This document shows positions 35,371 to 44,234 of a stretch of DNA of 64,000 nucleotides, in pieces (positions within the stretch are counted from its first letter, which is position 1; each line of letters begins with the position of its first letter). Position numbers and translations under genes: made by a program. The notes under the pieces were generated by a model, which was not told the DNA's origin, made no database searches, and saw nothing but the letters and a program-made list of their open reading frames with translations. The stretch lies in contig NZ_JACHMS010000001.1 in assembly GCF_014205055.1 (NCBI RefSeq), positions 7,468,501 through 7,532,500 of the forward strand, written 5' to 3'. Source of the DNA: Streptomyces luteogriseus (GTDB taxonomy: Bacteria; Actinomycetota; Actinomycetes; Streptomycetales; Streptomycetaceae).

Positions 35371-37938
35371 TCACTCGTGCGCGATGGCCGCCAGTACGTT
35401 CATCCGGGAGGCGCGCAACGCCGGCAGCAGCGCCGCCACGACCCCGACCACCGCCGAGCCGACCACCACCAGCACGATCGTGACCCACGGGATCGCCAGG
35501 GCCGTCATGCCCTGGAGCGCCAGCACCTGCTGCATGCACACGCCCCACACCAGCCCCAGCACCAGCCCGAGGACCGCGCCGAACACCGCGATCACCACCG
35601 ACTCCAGCCGGATCATCCGCCGCAGTTGGCGCCGGGCCAGCCCGATCGCCCGCAACAGCCCGATCTCCCGGGTGCGTTCGACCACCGACAGCGCGAGGGT
35701 GTTGACCACGCCGAGCACCGCGATGATGATCGCCAGCCCGAGCAGCGCGTACACGAGGTACAGCAGGACGGCGATCTGGTCGTGGACCAGCCGCTTGTAG
35801 TCGGCCAGGTCCCGCACCTGCACCTGCGGGTACGGATCCAGCGTCTCCTCCAGGTTCGCGCGCAGGTCGTCGTCGCCCGTGCCGGCGGCGGCGTTGACGT
35901 ACAGCGCGGAATCCTGTCCGCCCGGCGCGTACCGCTCCAGGGTGCCCAGCCCGAAGAACAGGCCGCCCTGGGTGCCGAATCCCTCGGCGGAGTCCTGGTC
36001 GGTGAGCGCGCCGACCGTCAGCTCGGCCGAGCGTCCGCCCGGGAACTCCACGGGGAGGGTGCTGCCCACCCGCACGCCGTGGTCGCGGGCGAAGTCCCGG
36101 TCCATGGCCAGCCGCCCGCGTGCGAGCGCGGCCGCGGTGTCCCCGTGCGTGTAGGTGATGTTGGCGATGTCGTCGAGCCGCGGTTCGTAGCCCGCGGCGG
36201 TGGTCTCCACGCGGTCGCCGTCCGGGAGCCGCACCGCGACCGGGGTGAACCGCCCGCGCACGACCAGGCCCACGCCGTCGGTGCCGCGCACCTTGTCGGT
36301 GACCTCCTGCGGGAACGGCTGGAAGTTGCTGTTCTGGAGCACGAAGTCGGCGCCCAGCGTCGTGTCGATCTGCCGGTCGAACGACGCGGTCATCGACTCG
36401 CTCGCCACCGACATCCCGCCCACCAGGGCGATCCCCACCATCAGCGCCGCCGCCGTGGCTCCGGTACGGCGGGGATTGCGCAGGGCGTTGCGCTGGCTCA
36501 TCCGCCCGATCGAGCCGAACAGCGCGGGGAAGGCCGCGCCCAGCACCCGGATCACCGGACGCACCAGCAGCGGTCCGGCGATCACGGTCGCGATCAGGGT
36601 GAGCACCACACCGAGGCCCAGCAGGGACGCCGCCGACGAGGTCTGCCGCGACGCCGCGCAGCCCGCCAGCGCCGCCGCACCGGCCGCCCCGACGACCGCG
36701 CCCGCCACCGCGCGCATCCGCAGCGGCCGGCCCACCCCGGCCACCTCCGCGTCCGAGAGGGCGGCCATCGGCGAGACGCCCGCGGCCCGCCGCGCCGGGA
36801 GATAGGCGGCGACGAAGGTGACGCCGAGCCCGACGACGTACGCCGCCACCGGGGTCGCCCAGCCGATCTCCATCTCGTCGGCGTCGATGTTCATGCCGAG
36901 CAGGCCCATCAGCCCGATCAGCCCGGCCGCGAGACCGATGCCCGCGGCGAGTCCCAGCGTGGAGCCGACCAGTCCGAGCAGCAGGGCCTCGGTGAGCACC
37001 GAGCCGCGGACCTGGCGCCGGTCGGCACCGAGCGCCCGCAGCAGACCCAGTTCGCGGGTGCGCTGGGCGATGAGCATGGAAAAGGTGTTGACGATCAGGA
37101 ACACGCCGACCAGCACGGCGATCCCGGCGAAGCCGAGCATCACGTACTTGATGACGTCGAGGAACCCGCCCAGTTGCTCGACGTCCGACTCGGCCTGTTC
37201 GCCGGCCGTCCTGAAGTCGTAGGTGTGTGCGCCGAGCGCGGCGGCCACGCGCTGCTTGAGCTGATCGTCGCTGACGCCCGGCGCCGCGTCGACCGAGATG
37301 GCGGTGGCCGTCCCCGGCCGGCCCAGCAGTTTCGTCTGAGCCGTGGGTGTGTCGAAGTAGAGCAGCGCCGAGCCGGGGTTCGTGGTCGTGAACGTGACGA
37401 TGCCGACGACCCGCACCTTGAACGACCCGGGCGGCGCGATGACCGTGAGGGGATCGCCGACGCGTACGTTCCTGCGGTCGGCGGTCTCGGAGTCGAGCAG
37501 CGCCTGGGCGGGGCCGCTCGGGGCGTGGCCCGAGGCCAGCTCGACCGGGCTGCGCTCGTTCGGGTTCCAGGCGTTGCCGAGCGTCGGTGCCCCGGTGGTG
37601 GGCCCCACCGGGGCGTTCTCCTCGTCGACGACCGTGAGGCCGTTCACCTTGACGTCGGCACGGGCCGCCGCGACCCCGTCGACCCGCCGGACCCGTTCGG
37701 CGAGCGCGGCCGGCAGGGTGGCCGTCCGGCCGGAGGGCACCGCCTCGTCGAGGTCCTCCTTCGGGCTGACCGTGACATCGGCCGCGGTGGAGGCGAACAG
37801 CCGGTCGAACGTGCGGCTGACGGTGTCCGAGAAGATCAGGCTCCCCGTGACGAACGCGACGGACAGCAGGACGGCGAGCGCGGAGAGCAGCAGCCGCCCC
37901 TTGTGCGCGAGGAAGCTCCGCAGGGTCGCCTTGAGCAC
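35371..37938 (-). CDS. FtsX/MacB-type ABC transporter permease
   Basis: About 855 residues, two repeated FtsX units. A transmembrane helix lies near the N-terminus (about 12-32), large extracellular domains follow, with helix clusters near 270-400, 460-480 and 750-850. It pairs with the ATPase encoded four bases upstream. The GTG start is set by that spacing. The family exports or mechanically signals rather than importing solutes; no substrate can be assigned. It faces the biosynthetic cluster and ends about 130 bases from it, so it is probably unrelated chromosomal sequence. Confidence 0.9.
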   Translation of the reverse strand: MLKATLRSFLAHKGRLLLSALAVLLSVAFVTGSLIFSDTVSRTFDRLFASTAADVTVSPKEDLDEAVPSGRTATLPAALAERVRRVDGVAAARADVKVNGLTVVDEENAPVGPTTGAPTLGNAWNPNERSPVELASGHAPSGPAQALLDSETADRRNVRVGDPLTVIAPPGSFKVRVVGIVTFTTTNPGSALLYFDTPTAQTKLLGRPGTATAISVDAAPGVSDDQLKQRVAAALGAHTYDFRTAGEQAESDVEQLGGFLDVIKYVMLGFAGIAVLVGVFLIVNTFSMLIAQRTRELGLLRALGADRRQVRGSVLTEALLLGLVGSTLGLAAGIGLAAGLIGLMGLLGMNIDADEMEIGWATPVAAYVVGLGVTFVAAYLPARRAAGVSPMAALSDAEVAGVGRPLRMRAVAGAVVGAAGAAALAGCAASRQTSSAASLLGLGVVLTLIATVIAGPLLVRPVIRVLGAAFPALFGSIGRMSQRNALRNPRRTGATAAALMVGIALVGGMSVASESMTASFDRQIDTTLGADFVLQNSNFQPFPQEVTDKVRGTDGVGLVVRGRFTPVAVRLPDGDRVETTAAGYEPRLDDIANITYTHGDTAAALARGRLAMDRDFARDHGVRVGSTLPVEFPGGRSAELTVGALTDQDSAEGFGTQGGLFFGLGTLERYAPGGQDSALYVNAAAGTGDDDLRANLEETLDPYPQVQVRDLADYKRLVHDQIAVLLYLVYALLGLAIIIAVLGVVNTLALSVVERTREIGLLRAIGLARRQLRRMIRLESVVIAVFGAVLGLVLGLVWGVCMQQVLALQGMTALAIPWVTIVLVVVGSAVVGVVAALLPALRASRMNVLAAIAHE

Positions 37939-37942
37939 GGGC

Positions 37943-38758
37943 TCAGTTCTCCTCGGGTGTCGCGGGGGCGTCCTCGTACCGGGTGCGGATCACGTCGAAC
38001 CTCTTCATGCGCTCCAGGACAGCCTCCGCCGTGGGACGTCGCATCTCGTCGACGATCCGGCCGTCCCCGAGGAAGAGCACCAGGTCCGAGTGGGCTGCGG
38101 CGCCCGGGTCGTGGGTGACCATGACGACGGTCTGCCCCAGCTGGTCGACCGCCTCGCGCAGAAAGCCCAGCACCTCCAGGCCGGCCCGCGAGTCGAGGTT
38201 GCCGGTGGGCTCGTCCGCGAAGATCAGCTCGGGCCGGGAGGCCAGCGCCCGCGCGCAGGCCACGCGCTGCTGCTGCCCGCCGGAGAGCTGCGACGGCCGG
38301 TGCCGGAGCCGGTCCCGCAGGCCCAGGGTGTCGATCACCCGGTCCAGCCACTTCTCATCCGGTTTCCTGCCCGCGATGTCCATCGGCAGAGTGATGTTCT
38401 CCAGCGCGTTCAGGGTCGGGATGAGGTTGAACGACTGGAACATGAACCCGATCCGGTCCCGGCGCAGCCGCGTCAGCTCACGCTCCCGGAGCCCCGTGAT
38501 CTCCGTGTCGCCCAGCCACACCTGTCCGGCCGAGACGGTGTCGAGCCCCGCCAGACAGTGCATCAGCGTGGACTTCCCGGAGCCGGAGGGGCCCATCACG
38601 GCGGTGAACCGGCCCCGGACGACGTCCACGTCCACCGAGTCGAGCGCGAGCACGGCCGTCTCGCCCGAGCCGTACGCCTTGGTCAGACCGCGCGCGCGGG
38701 CCGCGATCCCGTCGGCCGGCGCGAGGCCGGGAGCGTGCTCCGCAGCAGGTGTGGACAA
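37943..38758 (-). CDS. ABC transporter ATP-binding protein (MacB/LolD type)
   Basis: About 271 residues with GPSGSGKST (Walker A), LSGGQQQR, LIFADEPTGNLD (Walker B) and VTHDP (switch His). The start is the TTG at 38758, preceded by GAGGAGG with five bases between; an upstream frame exists without such a site. It energises the FtsX-type permease downstream. Confidence 0.92.
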   Translation of the reverse strand: MSTPAAEHAPGLAPADGIAARARGLTKAYGSGETAVLALDSVDVDVVRGRFTAVMGPSGSGKSTLMHCLAGLDTVSAGQVWLGDTEITGLRERELTRLRRDRIGFMFQSFNLIPTLNALENITLPMDIAGRKPDEKWLDRVIDTLGLRDRLRHRPSQLSGGQQQRVACARALASRPELIFADEPTGNLDSRAGLEVLGFLREAVDQLGQTVVMVTHDPGAAAHSDLVLFLGDGRIVDEMRRPTAEAVLERMKRFDVIRTRYEDAPATPEEN

Positions 38759-38857
38759 GGCCGCCTCCTCTGGATGGACGTCAGGACCTCCTGGCCCTGC
38801 CCGAGGGTAATGTGACCCGGCCCACACTCGGTATCCTCCGCGGGTCGGACTCCGCCC

Positions 38858-38887
38858 TTGCCGGTGCTAGCAACTGCGCGCTAGCTT
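38858..38887 (+). promoter_or_regulatory. Paired GCTAGC operator of the RHH/Doc-like genes
   Basis: Two GCTAGC hexamers (38866-38871 and 38880-38885), 14 bases apart centre to centre, directly before a ribbon-helix-helix gene. They overlap a possible -35 TTGCCG and -10 TAGCTT. This fits autoregulation by the RHH protein binding as a dimer of dimers. The -10 is so close to the ATG that a leaderless transcript is possible. Confidence 0.55.
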
Positions 38888-38893
38888 CGAGGT

Positions 38894-39133
38894 ATGGCGA
38901 AGACCCAGCTGAACGTGCGCGTCGACGAGGGCACCGCCCGCGCCGCCCGTGAACGCGCCCTGGCCCGCGGCATGAGCGTCAACCGGTACATCGAGGAACT
39001 GGTCAGGCAGGACACCGGCGAGGTGGGCCACACCTTCGTGGAAGCCGCCGCCGACTTCATGAAGCAGTACGAATCCGTCTTCGCCGAGGAATTCGGCGCA
39101 GACCGTGAGGGCACGCGCGAAGGTCGCCACTGA
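38894..39133 (+). CDS. Ribbon-helix-helix antitoxin-like protein
   Basis: Seventy-nine residues: KTQLNVRVDEGTARAARERALARGMSVNRYIEELV is an Arc/CopG-type ribbon-helix-helix DNA-binding domain. A 35-residue acidic tail follows, suitable for toxin binding. It precedes a Doc-like gene and has paired GCTAGC sites upstream, as in toxin-antitoxin operons. Confidence 0.85.
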   Translation: MAKTQLNVRVDEGTARAARERALARGMSVNRYIEELVRQDTGEVGHTFVEAAADFMKQYESVFAEEFGADREGTREGRH

Positions 39134-39137
39134 TCCC

Positions 39138-39512
39138 TTGAACAACCTCGACATCGACCTCGCCTGGCTGCTGATGCTCGCCGAGCACCACACCCCCGGG
39201 GACCCCCAGGTCACCGACTGGGGAGCCCTTGTCGCCGCCGTCGCCCGCCACCAGGCCGCCATATTCGACGTCCCCGTCTACTACAGCCCGCACGCCCGCG
39301 CCGCCGCCCTGCTCCAGCTCCTGCTCCACGTGCCCGCGCTCGAACGCTCCAACGCCCTGTTCGCCTCCGCCGTCGCCTACGCCTACCTCGTCGCCAGCGG
39401 GGTCAAGGTCATCACCTCGCCCGAGCAGGTACGCGACCTCGCCCGGCTGGTCAAGAGCGGCGCGGCCTCCGTACGGGACATCGAGCGGGAGCTGCGCCAG
39501 TGGAGCCTGTGA
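39138..39512 (+). CDS. Doc/Fic-like putative toxin, degenerate motif
   Basis: About 124 residues from TTG at 39138; a GTG at 39105 overlapping the antitoxin is an alternative. The pattern of LAWLLMLAEHHTPGDPQV and HVPALERSNALFASAVAYAYL resembles streptomycete proteins annotated as Fic/Doc toxins. The Fic motif HxFx(D/A)xNKR is not conserved: the helix keeps only the Asn, and LeuGlu/AlaLeu replace the catalytic surround. It is probably not an active AMP- or phospho-transferase of the classical type. It follows its likely antitoxin by four bases. Confidence 0.65.
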   Translation: MNNLDIDLAWLLMLAEHHTPGDPQVTDWGALVAAVARHQAAIFDVPVYYSPHARAAALLQLLLHVPALERSNALFASAVAYAYLVASGVKVITSPEQVRDLARLVKSGAASVRDIERELRQWSL

Positions 39513-39524
39513 CCACCGGCCGCA

Positions 39525-40199
39525 CTACCCGCTGAGTGGACGCCACGCCGTGCCCAGCACGCAGTACGAGCTGGGCAGCCGCGGCCCCTCCTCGGGCATC
39601 AGCACCTGCCGGTAGGGGCCGAGTTCGAACCCGGCGTCCCGCAGCGCCCGCACCGGCTCCCGCGCCACATGGCAGCCCCCGCTCAGCAACGGCCACACCG
39701 TCCGGTCCAGGGCATGCTGCGTGAAGGTCATCGCCCGGCCACCGCCCCTGCCGTGCTCGAAGAACCGCACCTCGCCACCCGGCCGCAGCACCCGCCGCAG
39801 CTCCCCGAGCGCCCGGGGCACGTCCCGCACACTGCACAGCACCAGCGACACCACGGCCGCGTCGAAGCCCTCGCTCTTGACCGGCAGCGCCTCGGCCGCA
39901 CCGGGCACCACGTCCACCGGCACCTCGGCGCGCAGCGCGGCCTCCACCGCCAGGTGCCGCAGCCGCCGCTCCGGTTCGATCGCCACGACCTCCGCGACGG
40001 TGCCCGGGTAGTGCGCGAAGTTCAGCCCGTTGCCCGCGCCGATCTCGATCACCCGCCCGGACAGCCCGTCGAGCAGTCTCCCGCGGATCCGGCCCATGCC
40101 CATCCGGGTCTCGGCGGCGACACTGACCCGGGCGTAGCAGCGGGCGAACAGCGGATGGTGCACGGCGTCCCGTGGCACCTTGCCGGAGCGGAGCGGCAT
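39525..40199 (-). CDS. Class I SAM-dependent methyltransferase
   Basis: About 224 residues. VIEIGAGNGLNFAHYP is the SAM-binding motif I; VVAIEPE and the later LRRVLRPGGEVRFFEHG complete the fold. It resembles UbiE/methyltransferase-11 small-molecule enzymes. The ATG at 40199 has AAGGAGGTCCCC just before it. No substrate can be assigned. Confidence 0.88.
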   Translation of the reverse strand: MPLRSGKVPRDAVHHPLFARCYARVSVAAETRMGMGRIRGRLLDGLSGRVIEIGAGNGLNFAHYPGTVAEVVAIEPERRLRHLAVEAALRAEVPVDVVPGAAEALPVKSEGFDAAVVSLVLCSVRDVPRALGELRRVLRPGGEVRFFEHGRGGGRAMTFTQHALDRTVWPLLSGGCHVAREPVRALRDAGFELGPYRQVLMPEEGPRLPSSYCVLGTAWRPLSG

Positions 40200-40275
40200 G
40201 GGGACCTCCTTGACGAGGCTGGCCTTGCGCCTCGAGGCGATTGTCCCCCGGACGGGCCCGGCCCACCCCTGCCGG

Positions 40276-41214
40276 CTACCGAAGGAGTACCCGGCCCAGC
40301 AGGGGGAGGTGATCGCTCCCGGTCGCATCCCGTGCCGACACCTCCGTCACCTCGGCCCCTCGCCCCAGCACCTGGTCGATCCGCGCCACCGGCAGACCGG
40401 CCGGCCAGCTGAACGCGAACCCGGTGGGCGGTGCGTCGAGCCGGGAGGTCAGCGGCCCGAGCCCGCGGTCCCGCACCGTGCCGTTGAGGTCACCCACCAC
40501 CAGGAGCCGGCGGGCCGGGTCGTCGTCGATCCGGGCCGCGAGCAGCGCCGCGCTCTCGTCACGGGCCGCCGAGGCGAGGCCCGTCGCACCCAGGCGCACG
40601 GACGGCAGATGGACCACGTACACGGCCAGCTCGCCGCCGGGCGCGGACACCGTGGCCCGCAGACCGCGCCGCCAGCTCCCGGGGAAGCCCGCCGGCCGGA
40701 TGTCCACGGGCCGCACCTCCGACAGCGGGTACGCGGACCAGAGCCCGACCGTGCCGTGGACCGCTCGGTGCGGATGGGACCCGTCCAGGACCGCTTGGTA
40801 CGCGGGCCGCGCCGCGGGCGTCAGTTCCTCGACGGCGATCAGCCCGGCGCGGGTGGCGAGCAGGGCCCGCGCGGTGCCGGCGGGGTCGGTGTTGTCGTCG
40901 GCCACGTTGTGCTGGACGACGGTCAGGTCGGACGCGGCCGGGGGCGAGGAGAGCCACATCCCGCCGAACATCCAGAGCCACACTGCCGCGGGGGCGAGGC
41001 AGGCGAGCAGCCCCGCCCCCGACCGCCCGAGCAGGGCGAGACAGCCGAGCACGGGCACGGCCGCTCCGAGCCACGGCAGGAACGTCTCCAGCAAACTCCC
41101 CAGACGCCCGACCCCGTTGGGCACGGCCGAGTGCAGGGCGAGCAGACCGGCGACACCGAGGGCACCGCCGACGAGCCAGGCGTCCCGCGGCCGCAGCCTG
41201 CCCGTGCCCACCAC
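40276..41214 (-). CDS. Membrane-anchored endonuclease/exonuclease/phosphatase family protein
   Basis: About 312 residues. Three N-terminal transmembrane helices (about 10-90) are followed by an EEP catalytic domain: VVQHNVADD, a Glu in VEEL, VVHLPS, VVGDLNG and GSDHLPL, giving the metal and acid-base residues. Relatives act on phosphodiesters of nucleic acids or lipids outside the membrane. The start is GTG 41214 (GTG 41211 also possible), nine bases after the beta-lactamase stop. Confidence 0.85.
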   Translation of the reverse strand: MVGTGRLRPRDAWLVGGALGVAGLLALHSAVPNGVGRLGSLLETFLPWLGAAVPVLGCLALLGRSGAGLLACLAPAAVWLWMFGGMWLSSPPAASDLTVVQHNVADDNTDPAGTARALLATRAGLIAVEELTPAARPAYQAVLDGSHPHRAVHGTVGLWSAYPLSEVRPVDIRPAGFPGSWRRGLRATVSAPGGELAVYVVHLPSVRLGATGLASAARDESAALLAARIDDDPARRLLVVGDLNGTVRDRGLGPLTSRLDAPPTGFAFSWPAGLPVARIDQVLGRGAEVTEVSARDATGSDHLPLLGRVLLR

Positions 41215-41222
41215 GCGACCCC

Positions 41223-42122
41223 CTACGCGAGTTCCGCCGCCAGCAGGGCGGCAGCGCCGGCCACCAGGGGATTGTCGGCCGGGGCGTCCTCCTCGGGCTG
41301 GGTGGTCAGGACGGACATCACGATCGGCGGGCCGTCCGGCGGCCAGGTGATGCCGACGTCGTTGTTGCCGCCGTGGCGTCCGCCGCCGGTCTTGTCGGCG
41401 ATCAGCCAGTCGGCGGGCAGGGCCTTGCGGAACTTCTCGGTGCTGGTGGTGTTGCGCAGCAGCCAGTCCGTGAGCCGCGCCCGGTCCCGGGGGTCCAGCG
41501 CGGTGCCGAGCACGAGCCGGGCGTAGGTCCGGCCGATGGCCCGCGGGCTCGTCGTGTCGGTCACGCGCCACGGCTCCGCGGAGTTGAGCTCGGGCTCCCA
41601 GCGGTCGAGCCGGGTGATCCGGTCACCGACCGAGCGGGAGAAGCGCGTGACGGCGGTCGGCCCGCCCAGCTCCTCCAGGAGCAGGTTGCCCGCGGTGTTG
41701 TCGCTGAAGCGGATGGTGGCGTCGCACAGTTCGCCGACGGTCATGCCGGTCGCGACGTGGTCCTCGGTGACGGGGGAGTAGCCCGACTTGGTGACGTACT
41801 CCTGGGTGTAGTGGATACGCCGGGCCAGGAACTCGCCGTCCCGGTCCAGGTCGCGCAGGACGGCCGCGGCGGCGAGCGTCTTGAACACCGACGCCATCGG
41901 GAAGCGTTCATCGGCCCGGTACGCCACGGTCCGGCCCGTGCGCAGATTGCGGCCGTACACGCCCAGCCGGGCGGTGTGCTTCCGCTCCAGCTCCCGCAAC
42001 CGCGCGGTGACCCCGGCCGTGCCGGGTAAGGCGTGGGCCGTGCCGCCGCCCAGCGAGAGAGCGGCGGCCGTGCCCAGCACGAGGGCGGTACGGCGGGACG
42101 GGCGTGATCCGTTGGTGTGCAC
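41223..42122 (-). CDS. Class A beta-lactamase
   Basis: About 299 residues with all class A landmarks: S-x-x-K in MASVFKT, SDN, RWEPELN (Glu166) and DKTGGG. The N-terminus SRRTALVLG with a hydrophobic stretch is a twin-arginine signal, so it is exported folded. GTG 42122 is chosen because GAAAGGGA lies six bases upstream; an ATG at 42164 lacks this. Hydrolysis of penicillins and similar drugs is expected. Confidence 0.95.
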   Translation of the reverse strand: MHTNGSRPSRRTALVLGTAAALSLGGGTAHALPGTAGVTARLRELERKHTARLGVYGRNLRTGRTVAYRADERFPMASVFKTLAAAAVLRDLDRDGEFLARRIHYTQEYVTKSGYSPVTEDHVATGMTVGELCDATIRFSDNTAGNLLLEELGGPTAVTRFSRSVGDRITRLDRWEPELNSAEPWRVTDTTSPRAIGRTYARLVLGTALDPRDRARLTDWLLRNTTSTEKFRKALPADWLIADKTGGGRHGGNNDVGITWPPDGPPIVMSVLTTQPEEDAPADNPLVAGAAALLAAELA

Positions 42123-42208
42123 GGGGGGTCCCTTTCGGAGGCGATCACGTACGTACTTCAACACGCGATCACACGCGCCTCGGTTTCACCGCGAGACCGC
42201 CCCAGCCC

Positions 42209-42934
42209 TCAGAACGCCTCGGGCGCCTCCCGGATCCGGAACGCCTCCGCGTCCCACGAGCCGTCCAGCCGCGGCGCCAGCCAGTGCGGCGCGGACGACC
42301 GGAAGGCGGAGGGGGAGAGGGCGCCCGATCCGGCCGGAACGGAGCCCAGCAGCGGAGCTCCGGCCACGTCCGGCAGATCCGCGAGGTTGCAGCGCGCGGC
42401 GAGATCCGGGGCCGCGGGCCAGCTGCCGATGACGATCCCGGCCGGCTCCAGCCCCCGGGCGCGCAGTTCACGCGCCGTCAGCTCCGTCGTGTTCAGGGTG
42501 CCGAGCCCCGCGGGGGTCACGACCAGCACCGGCGCCGACAGCAGCCGGGCCGCGTCCGCGAGGGTGCCGCCGGCCGCGTCGAACCGGACGAGCAGTCCGC
42601 CGGCCCCTTCCACCAGCACCAGATCGTGCTCGGTGGCCAGCTTGGCGGCGGCCTCCGCGACCTCGTGCGGATGGACCGGGGGCCGTCCGGCCCGGCGCGC
42701 TGCCGTGGCCGGCGCCAACGGCTCGGGAAACCGGGCGAGCTCGGCCGTCGTCACCGGGCCGGCGAGGCGCTCCACCTCGGCGGCGTCCCCCGGCTCGTCC
42801 GGCCGTACCCCCGTCTGCGCGGCCTTCAGCACGGCCACCGAACGGCCGGCGGCCAGGGCCGACGCCGCCACCGCGGCGGTCACGACCGTCTTCCCGACCT
42901 CCGTGCCCGTGCCCGTGATCACCAGTACCGGCAT
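42209..42934 (-). CDS. bioD: Dethiobiotin synthetase BioD
   Basis: About 241 residues with the P-loop GTGTEVGKT and VEGAGG. It uses ATP and CO2 to close the ureido ring of dethiobiotin from 7,8-diaminopelargonate. The ATG follows the bioA stop by one base, so the two are translationally coupled, third in the order bioB-bioA-bioD. Confidence 0.96.
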   Translation of the reverse strand: MPVLVITGTGTEVGKTVVTAAVAASALAAGRSVAVLKAAQTGVRPDEPGDAAEVERLAGPVTTAELARFPEPLAPATAARRAGRPPVHPHEVAEAAAKLATEHDLVLVEGAGGLLVRFDAAGGTLADAARLLSAPVLVVTPAGLGTLNTTELTARELRARGLEPAGIVIGSWPAAPDLAARCNLADLPDVAGAPLLGSVPAGSGALSPSAFRSSAPHWLAPRLDGSWDAEAFRIREAPEAF

Positions 42935-42935
42935 G

Positions 42936-44234
42936 TCATCCCTCCCGCGCCGCCGCGCACACGGCCCGCGCGATCCGGGCCAGATCCTCCTCGCCCGTCA
43001 CGTACGGCGGCATGGTGTAGATCAGATCGCGGAACGGCCGCAGCCACACGCCCTCGCGCACGGCCGCCGCCGTCGCCGCCTCCATGTCCACGGCGTGGTC
43101 CAGCTGGACCACGCCGATGGCACCGAGCACCCGTACGTCCGTCACGCCCGGCAGGTCCGAGGCCGCCGCGAGTCCGTCCCGCAGCCCCGCCTCGATCCGC
43201 TTGACCTCGGCGAGCCAGTCCTGACCGAGCAGCAGCTCGACCGAGGCGCAGGCCACCGCCGCCGCCAGCGGATTGCCCATGAACGTCGGGCCGTGCGCGA
43301 GCACCGGCACCTCGCCCCGCGAGATGCCGTCCGCCACCCGCGCGGTGCACAGGGTGGCCGCCATCGTCAGGTAGCCGCCGGTCAGCGCCTTGCCCACGCA
43401 CATCACGTCCGGCGTGACGGCCGCGTGCCCCGCCGCGAACAGCGCACCCGTACGGCCGAACCCGGTCGCGATCTCGTCGAACACCAGCAGCACGTCATGC
43501 GCGTCGCACGCCTCGCGCAGCACGCGCAGATACGCGGGGGAGTGGAACCGCATCCCGCCCGCGCCCTGCACCACCGGCTCGACGATCACCGCGGCCAGTT
43601 CGCCGGCGTGCCGCTCGATCAGCGACCGCAGCTGCTCCGCGTACGCCTCGTCGTACTCCGCCGGGGGCGGGCCGGCGAACACCTGACGCTGCAGCACCCC
43701 GGTCCACAGATCGTGCATCCCGCCCTCGGGATCGCACACCGACATCGGCTGCCAGGTGTCGCCGTGGTAGCCACCGCGCCAGGTCAGCAGCCGCTGCTTG
43801 CCGGGACGGCCCAGCGAACGCCAGTACTGCAGGCACATCTTGACCGCGACCTCGACCGACACCGAACCGGAGTCGGCGAGGAAGACATGTTCCAGACCCT
43901 CAGGCGACATGTCGACAAGGAGCTTCGCCAGGCGTACGGCGGGCTCGTGGGTGAGCCCGCCGAACATCACATGGCTCATCCGCCCGAGCTGCTCACGGGC
44001 GGCCTCGTTGAGCACCGGATGGTTGTAGCCGTGGATCGCCGACCACCAGGACGACATCCCGTCCACCAGCTCGCGCGGACCGTCCGGCACTCCCGAGCCG
44101 TCGGCGATCCGCAGCCGCACCCCGCTCGCCGACTCCACGACGAGCGGTTCCTGCCGCCCGGGCATCGGGCCGTACGGATGCCACACATGCCGCCGGTCGA
44201 GCTCCAGCAGCTCGGAAACGGCCGGCTCAGGCAT
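42936..44234 (-). CDS. bioA: Adenosylmethionine-8-amino-7-oxononanoate aminotransferase BioA
   Basis: About 432 residues. HVWHPYGPM, SSWWSAIHGYNHP, the SHVMFGGLTHEPA substrate block, FDEIATGFGRTG and the PLP lysine in VGKALTGG are all present. It converts KAPA to DAPA using SAM as amino donor. The ATG at 44234 overlaps the bioB stop by eight bases. Confidence 0.96.
   Translation of the reverse strand: MPEPAVSELLELDRRHVWHPYGPMPGRQEPLVVESASGVRLRIADGSGVPDGPRELVDGMSSWWSAIHGYNHPVLNEAAREQLGRMSHVMFGGLTHEPAVRLAKLLVDMSPEGLEHVFLADSGSVSVEVAVKMCLQYWRSLGRPGKQRLLTWRGGYHGDTWQPMSVCDPEGGMHDLWTGVLQRQVFAGPPPAEYDEAYAEQLRSLIERHAGELAAVIVEPVVQGAGGMRFHSPAYLRVLREACDAHDVLLVFDEIATGFGRTGALFAAGHAAVTPDVMCVGKALTGGYLTMAATLCTARVADGISRGEVPVLAHGPTFMGNPLAAAVACASVELLLGQDWLAEVKRIEAGLRDGLAAASDLPGVTDVRVLGAIGVVQLDHAVDMEAATAAAVREGVWLRPFRDLIYTMPPYVTGEEDLARIARAVCAAAREG

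Noticed and set aside
35371..38758. FtsX-type transporter as the product exporter
   Set aside because: It is convergent to the cluster, lacks the shared promoter, and a dedicated exporter pair lies inside the cluster.
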